DNA of 15,846 nt from an uncultured Clostridia bacterium (lineage in GTDB: Bacteria; Bacillota; Clostridia; Acetivibrionales; CALMWN01), in assembly GCA_937873555.1 (NCBI GenBank), contig CALMWN010000201.1, positions 1 through 15,846 of the forward strand. The letters are read 5' to 3'. The notes below the pieces were generated by a model. It made no database searches. It was not told the origin of the DNA and saw nothing but the letters and a program-made list of their open reading frames with translations. Shown here piece after piece: positions 1-7,565 of this stretch; position 1 is the stretch's first letter, and the number at the start of each line of letters is the position of its first letter. The translations under genes and the position numbers were made by a program.

Positions 1-222
1 GTGAAGGACAATCCGGCGCAGGTCAATCTTGCCGGAGTAGCGGCTTCTTATGATGAAATCGCCACCTTTGTAAAAACAATGCGGAATGACAAATACTTTG
101 ACAATGTGGTTATTTCATCAGTTGCCAATGCACCCGGAGCTCCTGCCGCAACAAGAGCAGCAGGCACTGGGGCTGAATCCATGCAGCAAAACTTTAACAT
201 AGTGCTGTATATAAAACACTAG
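1..222 (+). CDS. pilN: PilN-like type IV pilus inner-membrane assembly protein, 3' end only
   Basis: This is the C-terminal 73 residues of a protein whose start lies before the window; the GTG at position 1 is most likely an internal Val codon. The visible part has the PilN C-terminal pattern: a short strand with a 'L-x-G-x-A-x-S' type turn (LAGVAASYDEI), a helix (IATFVKTMRND), then YFDNVVISSV and a last strand (FNIVLYIKH). In type IV pilus and type II secretion machines PilN pairs with PilO in the periplasmic or extracytoplasmic space and couples the cytoplasmic PilM ring to the pilin. An Ala/Gly/Pro-rich linker sits between the last two strands. The stop is 11 bases before a PilO-like gene, and that pairing is the strongest support. 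The PilN name is an inference from fold pattern and neighbour; a GspL-type C-terminus is the alternative. Confidence 0.72.
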   Translation: MKDNPAQVNLAGVAASYDEIATFVKTMRNDKYFDNVVISSVANAPGAPAATRAAGTGAESMQQNFNIVLYIKH

Positions 223-233
223 GATGTGATTAT

Positions 234-1595
234 GTGAACTTTACCCCCAGAGAGAAAAAACTGCTGGCTGTATTGGGAATACTGGTTGTATTTGTGCTTT
301 ATTTCAGGCTTTTACTTATGCCCCAGAGGGAAGCCATAGTAAAGCTGAGAACGGAGATACAGGCTTACACAGACAGCTACAATATAAACCTGGCTTACAA
401 GCAGAAGGTTGAGGACATGGACAGCGAGAAGAAAATCCTCGGGCAGAAACTGAGCGATTTAAGAGCTGTATTCCCGCCTTATGCAAATTATGATGAAATA
501 GTTGTACTGATCAAGGAAATGGCAGGTAAGGCTAAATTGAGTATTGAAAGCCTTAATTTCAGTGAAGCCTCGCAGGTGGAAAAAGTTGACCAGAAAAAGA
601 ATGTACCCGGCAATACTTCTTCCGGAACGGGTAGCGCAGCTCTTCAGGGCAATCCGGCTGCTTCTGCCATAACAGACAACGGTTTGGTTTCTATGCTGGG
701 CAGCCTGGGCTTCCAGGACGTTACAGGAGGAAGCAGCAGACAGGACAGCAGAAATACAGTTATTCCGGATGGCAAGGGTTATGTTGTCTCACTGAAGCTT
801 GTGGCAAAGGGTGACAACTCTCAGATAAAGAGCTTTTTCGAAGCGGTATCCGGACTGAAAAACAAGGTTGCCGTAAAGGACGTTGAAATTATCAATAACG
901 GGATAAATACTCTCAGCGCCAATATTTCACTTGATTTTTACGGAATAATGGACAAGGGTGCGGGAGAATATACCATGCTGAAGGATGGAACATGGGTGCC
1001 GATGAGTTCTGCAGGGAAGAGCAATGCCTTCCAGCCTTATGAGGGTTACCAGGGTTCCATTGCTGCTGCACCGGCAGCACAGACAGTCGGCATACTGAAT
1101 ACCAATCAGGGTGATATACAGAACGGGAAGGCAATCCTGTCTGAAATACAGAATTATGATTTTACAATGAGGATTTTGCCCTATGGAAGCAACATGGCGC
1201 CTCCTACAGTAGCTATTGGCAGCAGAAGTATTGCCGGTAATGCCGGTGACAACCGTCTGCCCGTAATTTATGGGGATAACAAAGGTGTAGAAAATGTTGA
1301 AATATATATCGAAGAAAAGGACGGGAAGTTCAGCTGCAAATACAGGACCGAACATGAAGCCTTCCCTGATGAAGCGTATGCAAAAACCATACCTTTTACG
1401 CCTTCTTCAAAGGATTTAAGGCTTCTGGTGGACTCAATGCCGAGGAAGTTTTCCGAGGACAGGAGCGGAGTAAATATCAATGTAGTCAACAAGACATCAA
1501 GGACTCTTTATATAAGGGTACTCAACGATGACAAGTCAGAACCGAGAGTCAGAATCAACAATCCGGGCGACAGGATTTCGGTATCGTATGAATAG
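234..1595 (+). CDS. pilO: PilO-like pilus assembly protein with a long C-terminal extension
   Basis: The protein has 453 residues. It has a short cytoplasmic N-terminus, one membrane anchor at about residues 9-28, a charged heptad-like coiled coil at about 31-78, and then an alpha/beta domain to about 235. That is the usual layout of PilO, which forms a dimer with PilN and aligns the pilus machinery in the envelope. Start: an ATG at 232 is followed at once by a stop, so the GTG at 234 is used, with AGGATG at 221-226 as the ribosome-binding site. A low-complexity Gly/Ser/Asn-rich insert lies near residues 122-175. Typical PilO proteins have about 200 residues, so the beta-rich second half (about 290-453) is extra and I do not recognise it. 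It follows the pilN end by 11 bases and precedes a prepilin gene, so the operon context is good. The PilO assignment rests on topology and order rather than a sharp motif. Confidence 0.7.
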   Translation: MNFTPREKKLLAVLGILVVFVLYFRLLLMPQREAIVKLRTEIQAYTDSYNINLAYKQKVEDMDSEKKILGQKLSDLRAVFPPYANYDEIVVLIKEMAGKAKLSIESLNFSEASQVEKVDQKKNVPGNTSSGTGSAALQGNPAASAITDNGLVSMLGSLGFQDVTGGSSRQDSRNTVIPDGKGYVVSLKLVAKGDNSQIKSFFEAVSGLKNKVAVKDVEIINNGINTLSANISLDFYGIMDKGAGEYTMLKDGTWVPMSSAGKSNAFQPYEGYQGSIAAAPAAQTVGILNTNQGDIQNGKAILSEIQNYDFTMRILPYGSNMAPPTVAIGSRSIAGNAGDNRLPVIYGDNKGVENVEIYIEEKDGKFSCKYRTEHEAFPDEAYAKTIPFTPSSKDLRLLVDSMPRKFSEDRSGVNINVVNKTSRTLYIRVLNDDKSEPRVRINNPGDRISVSYE

Positions 1596-1620
1596 ATGTT
1601 TGAGCTCTACCGGAGGATTT

Positions 1621-1632
1621 AGGGGGAGAAGG
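1621..1632 (+). promoter_or_regulatory. Ribosome-binding site that favours the TTG start of the prepilin gene
   Basis: AGGGGGAGAAGG lies directly before TTG 1635. The GGGGGAG core is 6 bases from TTG 1635 but 18 from the next in-frame ATG at 1647, which supports the rare start codon. Confidence 0.55.
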
Positions 1633-1634
1633 AC

Positions 1635-2477
1635 TTGCCGGACTCTATGGAAAAGAACATTTTAAAAAAAGATATTGGAGTTACATTGGTAGAGCTGATA
1701 GTATCCATTACAATATTGGCCTTGATTGTCGCTCCCTTTTTCGGGGTTTTCCTTTCAGGTACCAGGAACAATACACAGTCTTTGGACAATTTGAATACCG
1801 CTGCAATCATGCAGAAGGCAATGGAGGAACTGAAGGCATCAGCGCTCTCTCCCGTAAACAGGGTGGAATATTCGAACTATCCGGGCTATTCATCTCAAGG
1901 AAGTATAAGGATAGAATATTCGGTTTCACCTGCAGATGCAGCAGGCTACACTTTTCCTGCAGGTGATATAGGAAATTTGCCTGCAGACGCGGTTTTTACA
2001 ATTAATAACGGAAACGTTTCCCTGAACGGGGGTATAACAAATCCGCTTGCTGCAAAGGAGTACCTGATGAATATCCGCGGGGCCGGAAGCTACAGCTTCG
2101 GCGAAGCCGGCACTGCCGGGAAGGTTTTGAATACAGGTACTATAGCTGAGTCAAATAACAGCTATAGTATAAAAATTCTGGTCAACAGCTGGAACCCCTC
2201 ATCCGATCCGAGGTTCAACCTGCATATGATGGTGGATGGCGTAACAGTCGGCAAGGATGTCTTCCTGTATGTCTCTGGCAACAATGCAGCATTGAATATG
2301 ACAAATGACGGTACAAAACCTTTCTATGAATATGACAACATCAGTACCGATCCGGCTATTGCAGGCGGTTTCAAGACGACCATATACAGGATACAGTTGA
2401 ACGCATGGAAGCTGAACCAGGTCACAGGCCAGTTCGATATTCCCATCAACAACCTGGTTTCATATGTGAAACGGTAA
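1635..2477 (+). CDS. Prepilin-like protein with type IV N-terminal methylation site (PilV/PilW-like minor pilin)
   Basis: The protein has 280 residues. The N-terminus carries a class III signal: basic leader, then Gly15, then V-T-L-V-E, so the Glu at +5 needed for methylation and assembly is present at residue 20. A hydrophobic helix to about residue 39 follows. A prepilin peptidase (PilD/ComC type) would cut after Gly15. The rest is a beta-rich, Asn/Gly-rich globular part without cysteines. The start is set at TTG 1635 because the purine-rich AGGGGGAG at 1621-1628 is 6 bases upstream; ATG 1647 is possible but is 14 bases or more from the best Shine-Dalgarno core. The gene lies 39 bases after pilO and 9 before the PilX-like gene. 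Its size, with a large globular domain, suits a minor pilin or pseudopilin better than the major subunit. The specific subunit class is not certain. Confidence 0.8.
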   Translation: MPDSMEKNILKKDIGVTLVELIVSITILALIVAPFFGVFLSGTRNNTQSLDNLNTAAIMQKAMEELKASALSPVNRVEYSNYPGYSSQGSIRIEYSVSPADAAGYTFPAGDIGNLPADAVFTINNGNVSLNGGITNPLAAKEYLMNIRGAGSYSFGEAGTAGKVLNTGTIAESNNSYSIKILVNSWNPSSDPRFNLHMMVDGVTVGKDVFLYVSGNNAALNMTNDGTKPFYEYDNISTDPAIAGGFKTTIYRIQLNAWKLNQVTGQFDIPINNLVSYVKR

Positions 2478-2486
2478 AGGCGGATT

Positions 2487-4979
2487 ATGTTTATTTTTAA
2501 GCTGCTCAAATCAAATAAAGGCTCGGCTTTGGCACTGGTTATGTTCATGGTTGTAATCATGTCCCTGCTTGGTGTTGCCATAATGACGCTTACATTAAGC
2601 GATTTTAAAATGAGCATACTGTACAGCGATCAGAACAGGGCATATTATGCTGCCGAGGCAGGAGTGGAGCAGGTCGCAAGGGTATTGGATGAAAAAGTGG
2701 CGGCAGTACAGGAGCAAGCAAGACTGGCCGCCTCCGCTGATGTATTCAATTTAATTAAAGACCCTAATAACACTTCTTACAGAAATGCTGACGGCTCATT
2801 AAAAAATATAAGTACCAGCTTAGATGCTTCAACAGATCCGCTTACTAAAATATTCCGCGAATATTATGCTCAGGAATTCATTACCGCCCTTGCCTCAGAT
2901 TCATTTTTTTCCATGCTTGGACCTGCTGCAGCATCAAGTGTTAATCTGAATGCAAGAAAGCAATTGATAGGGAGTACTGCAGTACAGGCGGAAAGCTGCA
3001 TCAAAGACAGTACAAACAGCTTGATGTCTCTTGATTCGGCTGCCTTCAATCCCCTGGACAATACTGTAAGCATATTGGTAAGCGGAGTTTTTACCAATAC
3101 TCAAAACAACAAATACACTAAAAAAATCAGTGTGAAATTCAACCTTTTATCCGAGGCGTCAAAGGACGTTTACAACATTGTACCCCAGGTGAAGCTGGGG
3201 AAACCTGCAGACAGCCCTTCAATATTGACGGGCAGGGCGGTTATTGCGGAAAAGAATCTGATCTCTGCAGGGGGGACGCTGAATATCAACGGGGATGTGC
3301 TGTGCTTCGGTACCATACCGGTAGATAAGGTTAACACCGATGCGGAGGATCAGAATGCTCAATGGTACATGTATGGGGGCATTATGGCAGGGCTTGCACC
3401 AACAGCTGTTACAGGTATGAGCATAAATGATTATAATAATTATTTCGGTTTTGATGCAAACAGGACGGGAACTGCCGGAATTAACGGTTCAATAAATATT
3501 TCCGGCAATGCGGCCACAATGTCATACATTCATACACTTTTCGGCACATCGAGCAACAACTCCGCAATTTCAGTAGGAGGGAAGGCGTTTGCCCGCAGTG
3601 TTTCAAGTGAAATACCTGCTTACGGCTCAAATTTGCAGTTTAACACCGTATACACCTCGGATAATCTGCAGGTTGATTCAAATAACACACATCTGACCGT
3701 AAACGGTGCGTATTACGGTTTTGTAGACGGCGGCTATGTTATAGACGGAAGCGGCTCACCTCCAGACCCGAACGGTGAATACAGGTTCAAACAGACAAGC
3801 AGTATCGTAGTCAATGGAGTAAACAGTGATGCTTCGGAGTCCATAAGACTAAACGGAACAAGCCTTGGCGGTGTATATATTGCAGGTTCGTCATTCTTCA
3901 CGACCTATACCGATTCACAAAACAAGCCTTACATGTCGGGCATCTCCGCGATAAAGTCAAATTACAACACCGTCAATGCTTTTAAGGAGAAAAATGTGCA
4001 CGGAAACAAAACAAGGCTGTATTATTCGGATGGAAGTTATATCGAAGGCACAAAACTGTATAAACCTGACGGAAGCGTGGTAAATGTTGCGGGAATCAGC
4101 TTCAAGGACTATTATTTTTTAGGTGTTCCGGTATTACAGTACAATATGCTTAACGGTGCCGTCAACAGTACGAAATTTGATATATTTGACCGTGCAGCAC
4201 ACTTCAAGGGGTTGTGGAACTATGCGTGGAAGGATAAAAACCCCTATTCCGCATATGTAAACAACAGCAGCATTAAAATAGATACATCTGCCGCCAGATT
4301 ATACGGTTATTCCTTCGGCGCTTTGACAGCAAACAATGCCGTGCTTGATTCCAATGACTTTCAGCCGGGAGTGGATTCCACAGTATTCGGACTTTTGCAA
4401 AAAGGGTATCAGTCATCGGGAGGTACATGGATAAAGGGGTGGATCAATGAGTTCCACGACGTCATTCAGGACCTGCTTTCAGATACCTATGACAGGAACA
4501 AACCCAGGCTCAATTATGTAAGGCCTTCCAGAAGTATAGAATATTATACCGCTCCCGTTAACGTACCTTCAAATCCCTATCTGATCGATTTGGGATCGAA
4601 CGGTTTTGTTTATTTTTCAAACGATGATGTGAACATCACATATGACAACTCCTCCGGGAGCTGGAAAATGGACGGAACTGCAATATCAAACCCAAAAGGA
4701 ATCATCTACTCGAAAAAGAACATATACGTGCAAAGTGGTTTCAGCTTCACCGGTATCATGCTTTCAGAGGGGAATGCAGTGTTTTACAGGGGCGCAACAT
4801 CTCCTTCAGTTACAACCACGATAACCTACGACCAGAATGTCATCAAGTCCCTGCTTCTGGACGACAGGGCAAAGGCAGTGTTTGGAATGAACAGGAAATA
4901 CGAGCTGCCGGATGGAGCAATAAAAGGCCAGAGGATATCCCAGAAGAATTTAAGCATCGAAGATTGGAAGGAAAATTGA
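2487..4979 (+). CDS. Very large PilX/GspK-like minor pilin with extracellular beta-rich region
   Basis: The protein has 830 residues. The N-terminus has a short basic leader ending in Asn-Lys-Gly12, then SALALVMF and a hydrophobic helix to about residue 36. It is followed by the motif AYYAAEAGVEQ (52-62), which is characteristic of PilX N-terminal domains. The +5 position after Gly12 is Leu17, not Glu; in type II secretion this absence is typical of GspK, the tip-capping pseudopilin. Family members are often near 200-350 residues, so the roughly 600-residue remainder is unusual. It is rich in Asn, Gly, Ser and Tyr and has repeated strand-turn patterns, for example at 249-275 and near 740-775, suggesting a beta-helix or beta-solenoid. 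AAAGGCGG at 2476-2483 is the ribosome-binding site. The gene runs 9 bases after the prepilin and ends 44 bases before the CBM3 gene. A tip role is inferred. Confidence 0.75.
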   Translation: MFIFKLLKSNKGSALALVMFMVVIMSLLGVAIMTLTLSDFKMSILYSDQNRAYYAAEAGVEQVARVLDEKVAAVQEQARLAASADVFNLIKDPNNTSYRNADGSLKNISTSLDASTDPLTKIFREYYAQEFITALASDSFFSMLGPAAASSVNLNARKQLIGSTAVQAESCIKDSTNSLMSLDSAAFNPLDNTVSILVSGVFTNTQNNKYTKKISVKFNLLSEASKDVYNIVPQVKLGKPADSPSILTGRAVIAEKNLISAGGTLNINGDVLCFGTIPVDKVNTDAEDQNAQWYMYGGIMAGLAPTAVTGMSINDYNNYFGFDANRTGTAGINGSINISGNAATMSYIHTLFGTSSNNSAISVGGKAFARSVSSEIPAYGSNLQFNTVYTSDNLQVDSNNTHLTVNGAYYGFVDGGYVIDGSGSPPDPNGEYRFKQTSSIVVNGVNSDASESIRLNGTSLGGVYIAGSSFFTTYTDSQNKPYMSGISAIKSNYNTVNAFKEKNVHGNKTRLYYSDGSYIEGTKLYKPDGSVVNVAGISFKDYYFLGVPVLQYNMLNGAVNSTKFDIFDRAAHFKGLWNYAWKDKNPYSAYVNNSSIKIDTSAARLYGYSFGALTANNAVLDSNDFQPGVDSTVFGLLQKGYQSSGGTWIKGWINEFHDVIQDLLSDTYDRNKPRLNYVRPSRSIEYYTAPVNVPSNPYLIDLGSNGFVYFSNDDVNITYDNSSGSWKMDGTAISNPKGIIYSKKNIYVQSGFSFTGIMLSEGNAVFYRGATSPSVTTTITYDQNVIKSLLLDDRAKAVFGMNRKYELPDGAIKGQRISQKNLSIEDWKEN

Positions 4980-5010
4980 CAAGCATAAGCTCTTGTTTCA
5001 ACATAGCTGC

Positions 5011-5019
5011 AAGGAGGAG
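5011..5019 (+). promoter_or_regulatory. Ribosome-binding site fixing the start of the CBM3 gene
   Basis: AAGGAGGAG is a near-perfect Shine-Dalgarno sequence 4 bases before ATG 5024. It rules out the upstream in-frame ATG at 4964, which would also destroy the signal peptide layout. Confidence 0.75.
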
Positions 5020-5023
5020 TAAT

Positions 5024-6577
5024 ATGACGGGAAAACTGTACAAAGCTTTAAAAATAGCATTATGTTTCATTATTGTATTTTGCAGCCTGATATCAGGGCC
5101 CGTTGTTTCAAATGCGGACAACGATGATAACAGCAATAATGATGAGAGCGTTGTGGACGTAAATGAAAATGGCAATGGTAATGACATTTACAAGGATATA
5201 AAGGTACAGATGTTCAACGGAAATACATCCGATTTGACAGGAAGCATAAATCCGAGATTCAACATAGTAAATACCGGTACACATCCTGTGCAGCTTGCGG
5301 ATGTGACTGTAAGGTATTATTTTACCGTTGATGCTGAAACCACTCAGACGCTCCAGCTTGATTATGTCAATGGGGTAAGCAGCGACAGGGTTACATATAA
5401 ATTTGTCAAAATGAATACTTTTAAGAATAATGCCGATTATTACCTTGAGATAGGCTTCACTCAAAATGCAGGAGTCCTGAACAAACCCAATGACAACGTG
5501 GAGGTACAGGTAAGCTTTGGAAAAACAGACCCCTGGAACAATAATTATACCTACAGCCAATACAACGACTACTCCTTCCGGAGCAGCGGCAGCAGTTACG
5601 CTGACTGGCTGAAGTCCACCGGTTACATTGATGGTGTGCTGGTATGGGGAGATGAGCCCTCCGGGGATATATGTCCGGTTCCGCAGGGACTTAAAGCGGT
5701 CGCAAGCTATAACATGAACACAGCCAAGTTCCAGGCTGCACTTACCTGGCTTCAGTCCTCAGGAGCGATCAGCTACAATATATATAAGAGTACATCAAGG
5801 GATGGTACTTACATAAAGCTGGCAGGTTCAATTAAAGACATATCCTATAATGATATATTTGATTCGGTAGCTGGTGGCACAGTCATGTTTTACAGGATTT
5901 CGGCGGTGAACAGTGCGGGAATTGAAAGTGCATATTCAGATGCGGCCGCAGCAATATGGCCTTCAAGTCCGCCATTTGCAGTAGTGTGGAACAAGGCCGA
6001 AACAGAACCGGATCCTGCAGATAACATACCGGACAGCTATGCAAGGGAAATGATAAAATTTGCTGTAGGGGACAACGTGCCTCTTTCACTTGATATTGCA
6101 ATACTTTCCCAGATTCAGAATCCGGTCATATCATTGAATTTAAAGCTGACCCAACAGAACGGTACCGCCCCGGTCGATTATTTCAGGCTTACAAAACCAG
6201 GAAGCCAGCCATGGGAAAGCTACATCACCGCATACAGGAATGGACAGCCTGTGAGTGTAACCATTACAGGGACTGATGTGATCATGATCGCACTGAAAAA
6301 TTCTGACGGTACAGATATAACATTCACAGCAGGGGATTCATTGGAAATAAAATACACTCTGAAGCTGTCTGCTGATGACAGTATTTTGGTCTCAGGGATA
6401 AAGAATTTTATTGACAGCAATTCGCTCAATAACACCAAGAGTTCACTAAGCTTCGAAATATCTGAATGCAGGATTTACAATCAAAATGAAAGCAGCTTTT
6501 ATGAATACACCATTAATTCTGCAAATGCAGACTTTACTGCAGACATAATAGTTACCGACCCGAATCTCATGAATTGA
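5024..6577 (+). CDS. Secreted CBM3-Fn3 protein, likely cellulose-binding adhesin
   Basis: The protein has 517 residues. A signal peptide covers residues 1-31 (basic start, hydrophobic core, V-S-N-A cut site). An acidic Asn/Asp/Glu linker follows to about 54. A CBM3 module covers about 57-213 and closely follows the family pattern: IKVQMFN, SINPRFNIVNTG, VRYYFTVD, FVKM, NADYYLEI, NDYSF, and GVLVWGDEPSG at its end. Of the flat aromatic strip known from scaffoldin CBM3a, Trp195 and Asp113 have matches, while the His next to Asp is Tyr114 and the following loop is shorter. A fibronectin type III domain spans about 217-312. The last 200 residues are beta-rich and unrecognised. There is no catalytic domain, dockerin or LPXTG/SLH anchor. 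The start is ATG 5024 because AAGGAGGAG lies just upstream; an in-frame ATG at 4964 inside the preceding gene has no such site. It is the last gene of the pilus operon. Confidence 0.85.
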   Translation: MTGKLYKALKIALCFIIVFCSLISGPVVSNADNDDNSNNDESVVDVNENGNGNDIYKDIKVQMFNGNTSDLTGSINPRFNIVNTGTHPVQLADVTVRYYFTVDAETTQTLQLDYVNGVSSDRVTYKFVKMNTFKNNADYYLEIGFTQNAGVLNKPNDNVEVQVSFGKTDPWNNNYTYSQYNDYSFRSSGSSYADWLKSTGYIDGVLVWGDEPSGDICPVPQGLKAVASYNMNTAKFQAALTWLQSSGAISYNIYKSTSRDGTYIKLAGSIKDISYNDIFDSVAGGTVMFYRISAVNSAGIESAYSDAAAAIWPSSPPFAVVWNKAETEPDPADNIPDSYAREMIKFAVGDNVPLSLDIAILSQIQNPVISLNLKLTQQNGTAPVDYFRLTKPGSQPWESYITAYRNGQPVSVTITGTDVIMIALKNSDGTDITFTAGDSLEIKYTLKLSADDSILVSGIKNFIDSNSLNNTKSSLSFEISECRIYNQNESSFYEYTINSANADFTADIIVTDPNLMN

Positions 6578-6593
6578 ATATTTAAGCCCGTAT

Positions 6594-6625
6594 GGAAGGA
6601 GGGAAAAACCTTCCTTTTGTTTTTT
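6594..6625 (+). terminator. Rho-independent terminator of the pilus-CBM3 operon
   Basis: GGAAGG (6594-6599) pairs with CCTTCC (6609-6614) around a 9-base purine-rich loop, followed by TTTTGTTTTTT (6615-6625). It lies 17 bases after the CBM3 stop codon. The stem is short but the T-run is strong. Confidence 0.7.
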
Positions 6626-6637
6626 GCGTTTTGAGTA

Positions 6638-6643
6638 TATAAT
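6638..6643 (+). promoter_or_regulatory. Possible -10 element for the TIM-barrel/aroQ unit
   Basis: A perfect TATAAT lies 64 bases before the ATG at 6707, directly after the terminator of the previous operon. No good -35 box sits at the normal distance (TTTTGT at 6615-6620 is 17 bases upstream), so the call rests on the -10 match and the position. Confidence 0.35.
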
Positions 6644-6706
6644 ATATGCAACAAATGTAAAAAAGACTTCTTAATAACGGAAAAATCAGATCAAAGGAGC
6701 ACATTC

Positions 6707-7564
6707 ATGATAAGGTTTGGACCATCGGGCAACTCTGAAAGCTTTTACGAACAGGGTAACAAGTCCTCGGTGCAGATGCCGAAATGGTTGAAGAATATTG
6801 GCCTAAACGCCTATGAATACCAGTGCAGCAAGGGAGTAAAGATAAGTGAAGAGATGTCCGTGCAGCTGGGGCGCAGTGCAGCTGAAAATGGTATCTTTCT
6901 GAGTATACATGCCCCATATTACATAAATATGGCAAGTGAGGAAAAGGAAAAAAGGGATAATTCCATAAGATATATATTGGAAACCCTGCAGGCAGCAAAA
7001 TGGATGAATGCAGGTAGAATTGTCGTACATACCGGATCCTGCAGCAAGGTTAGCCGGGAATGGGCATTGAAGACAGCCGTGGAAGTGCTGAAAGAGGTAA
7101 TTGAACAGGCGGATGCCATGGGCTTCGGCAATATCGCAATTTGTCCCGAGGTATTGGGAAAAATCAATCAACTGGGAACACTCGAAGAAATACTTGAAAT
7201 GTGTAAGACAGATGAGAGGCTTATTCCTACTGTAGATTTCGGACATCTGCACGCAAGGGGCATGGGATGCCTGAACAGCGTTCCGGACTTTGAGAAGGTT
7301 ATTGCCCAAATTGAAAACTCCATCGGCAGTGACAGGTTGAACAGGCTTCACTGCCATTTCAGCAGGATTGAATTCACTTCGGGCGGTGAAAAAAAGCACT
7401 GCTCCATGAGGGACACACAGTTTGGCCCTGAGTTTGAACAGCTGGCAGAGGTGATATACAGAAAGGGACTGGAACCGGTTATCATTTGTGAGTCAAGGGA
7501 ATTTATGGCAGAGGATGCACTATTGATGAAAAACATATACGATAAAGTTGCAGGGGGGATGTAA
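6707..7564 (+). CDS. Endonuclease IV-like TIM-barrel protein (AP endonuclease family 2)
   Basis: The protein has 285 residues, the usual length of the Nfo/xylose isomerase-like family. Metal-ligand motifs appear in the order known for endonuclease IV: His68 in SIHAP, His108 in VVHTG, Glu148 in CPEV, Asp177 and His180 in VDFGHLHARG, His215 in LHCHF, His231 in EKKHC, and Glu262 in ICESRE. Endonuclease IV is a three-metal enzyme that cuts DNA 5' of abasic sites. Here the Asp that normally precedes the His231-type ligand by two residues is Lys229, so the third metal site may differ. Many such proteins are annotated only as TIM-barrel or sugar phosphate isomerase/epimerase, and the substrate cannot be fixed from sequence. 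AAAGGAG at 6693-6699 sets the start. The stop lies one base before the aroQ ATG, so the two are very likely co-transcribed. Confidence 0.8.
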   Translation: MIRFGPSGNSESFYEQGNKSSVQMPKWLKNIGLNAYEYQCSKGVKISEEMSVQLGRSAAENGIFLSIHAPYYINMASEEKEKRDNSIRYILETLQAAKWMNAGRIVVHTGSCSKVSREWALKTAVEVLKEVIEQADAMGFGNIAICPEVLGKINQLGTLEEILEMCKTDERLIPTVDFGHLHARGMGCLNSVPDFEKVIAQIENSIGSDRLNRLHCHFSRIEFTSGGEKKHCSMRDTQFGPEFEQLAEVIYRKGLEPVIICESREFMAEDALLMKNIYDKVAGGM

Positions 7565-7565
7565 A

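Noticed and set aside
4964..5023. An N-terminal extension of the CBM3 protein from an in-frame ATG inside the PilX-like gene
   Set aside because: It has no ribosome-binding site, overlaps the upstream gene, and would bury the signal peptide; ATG 5024 has a near-perfect site.
6803..7399. A 198-codon open frame on the - strand over the TIM-barrel gene
   Set aside because: It lies fully opposite a gene with clear metal-ligand motifs; its Cys/Phe/His-rich composition is typical of antisense shadow.
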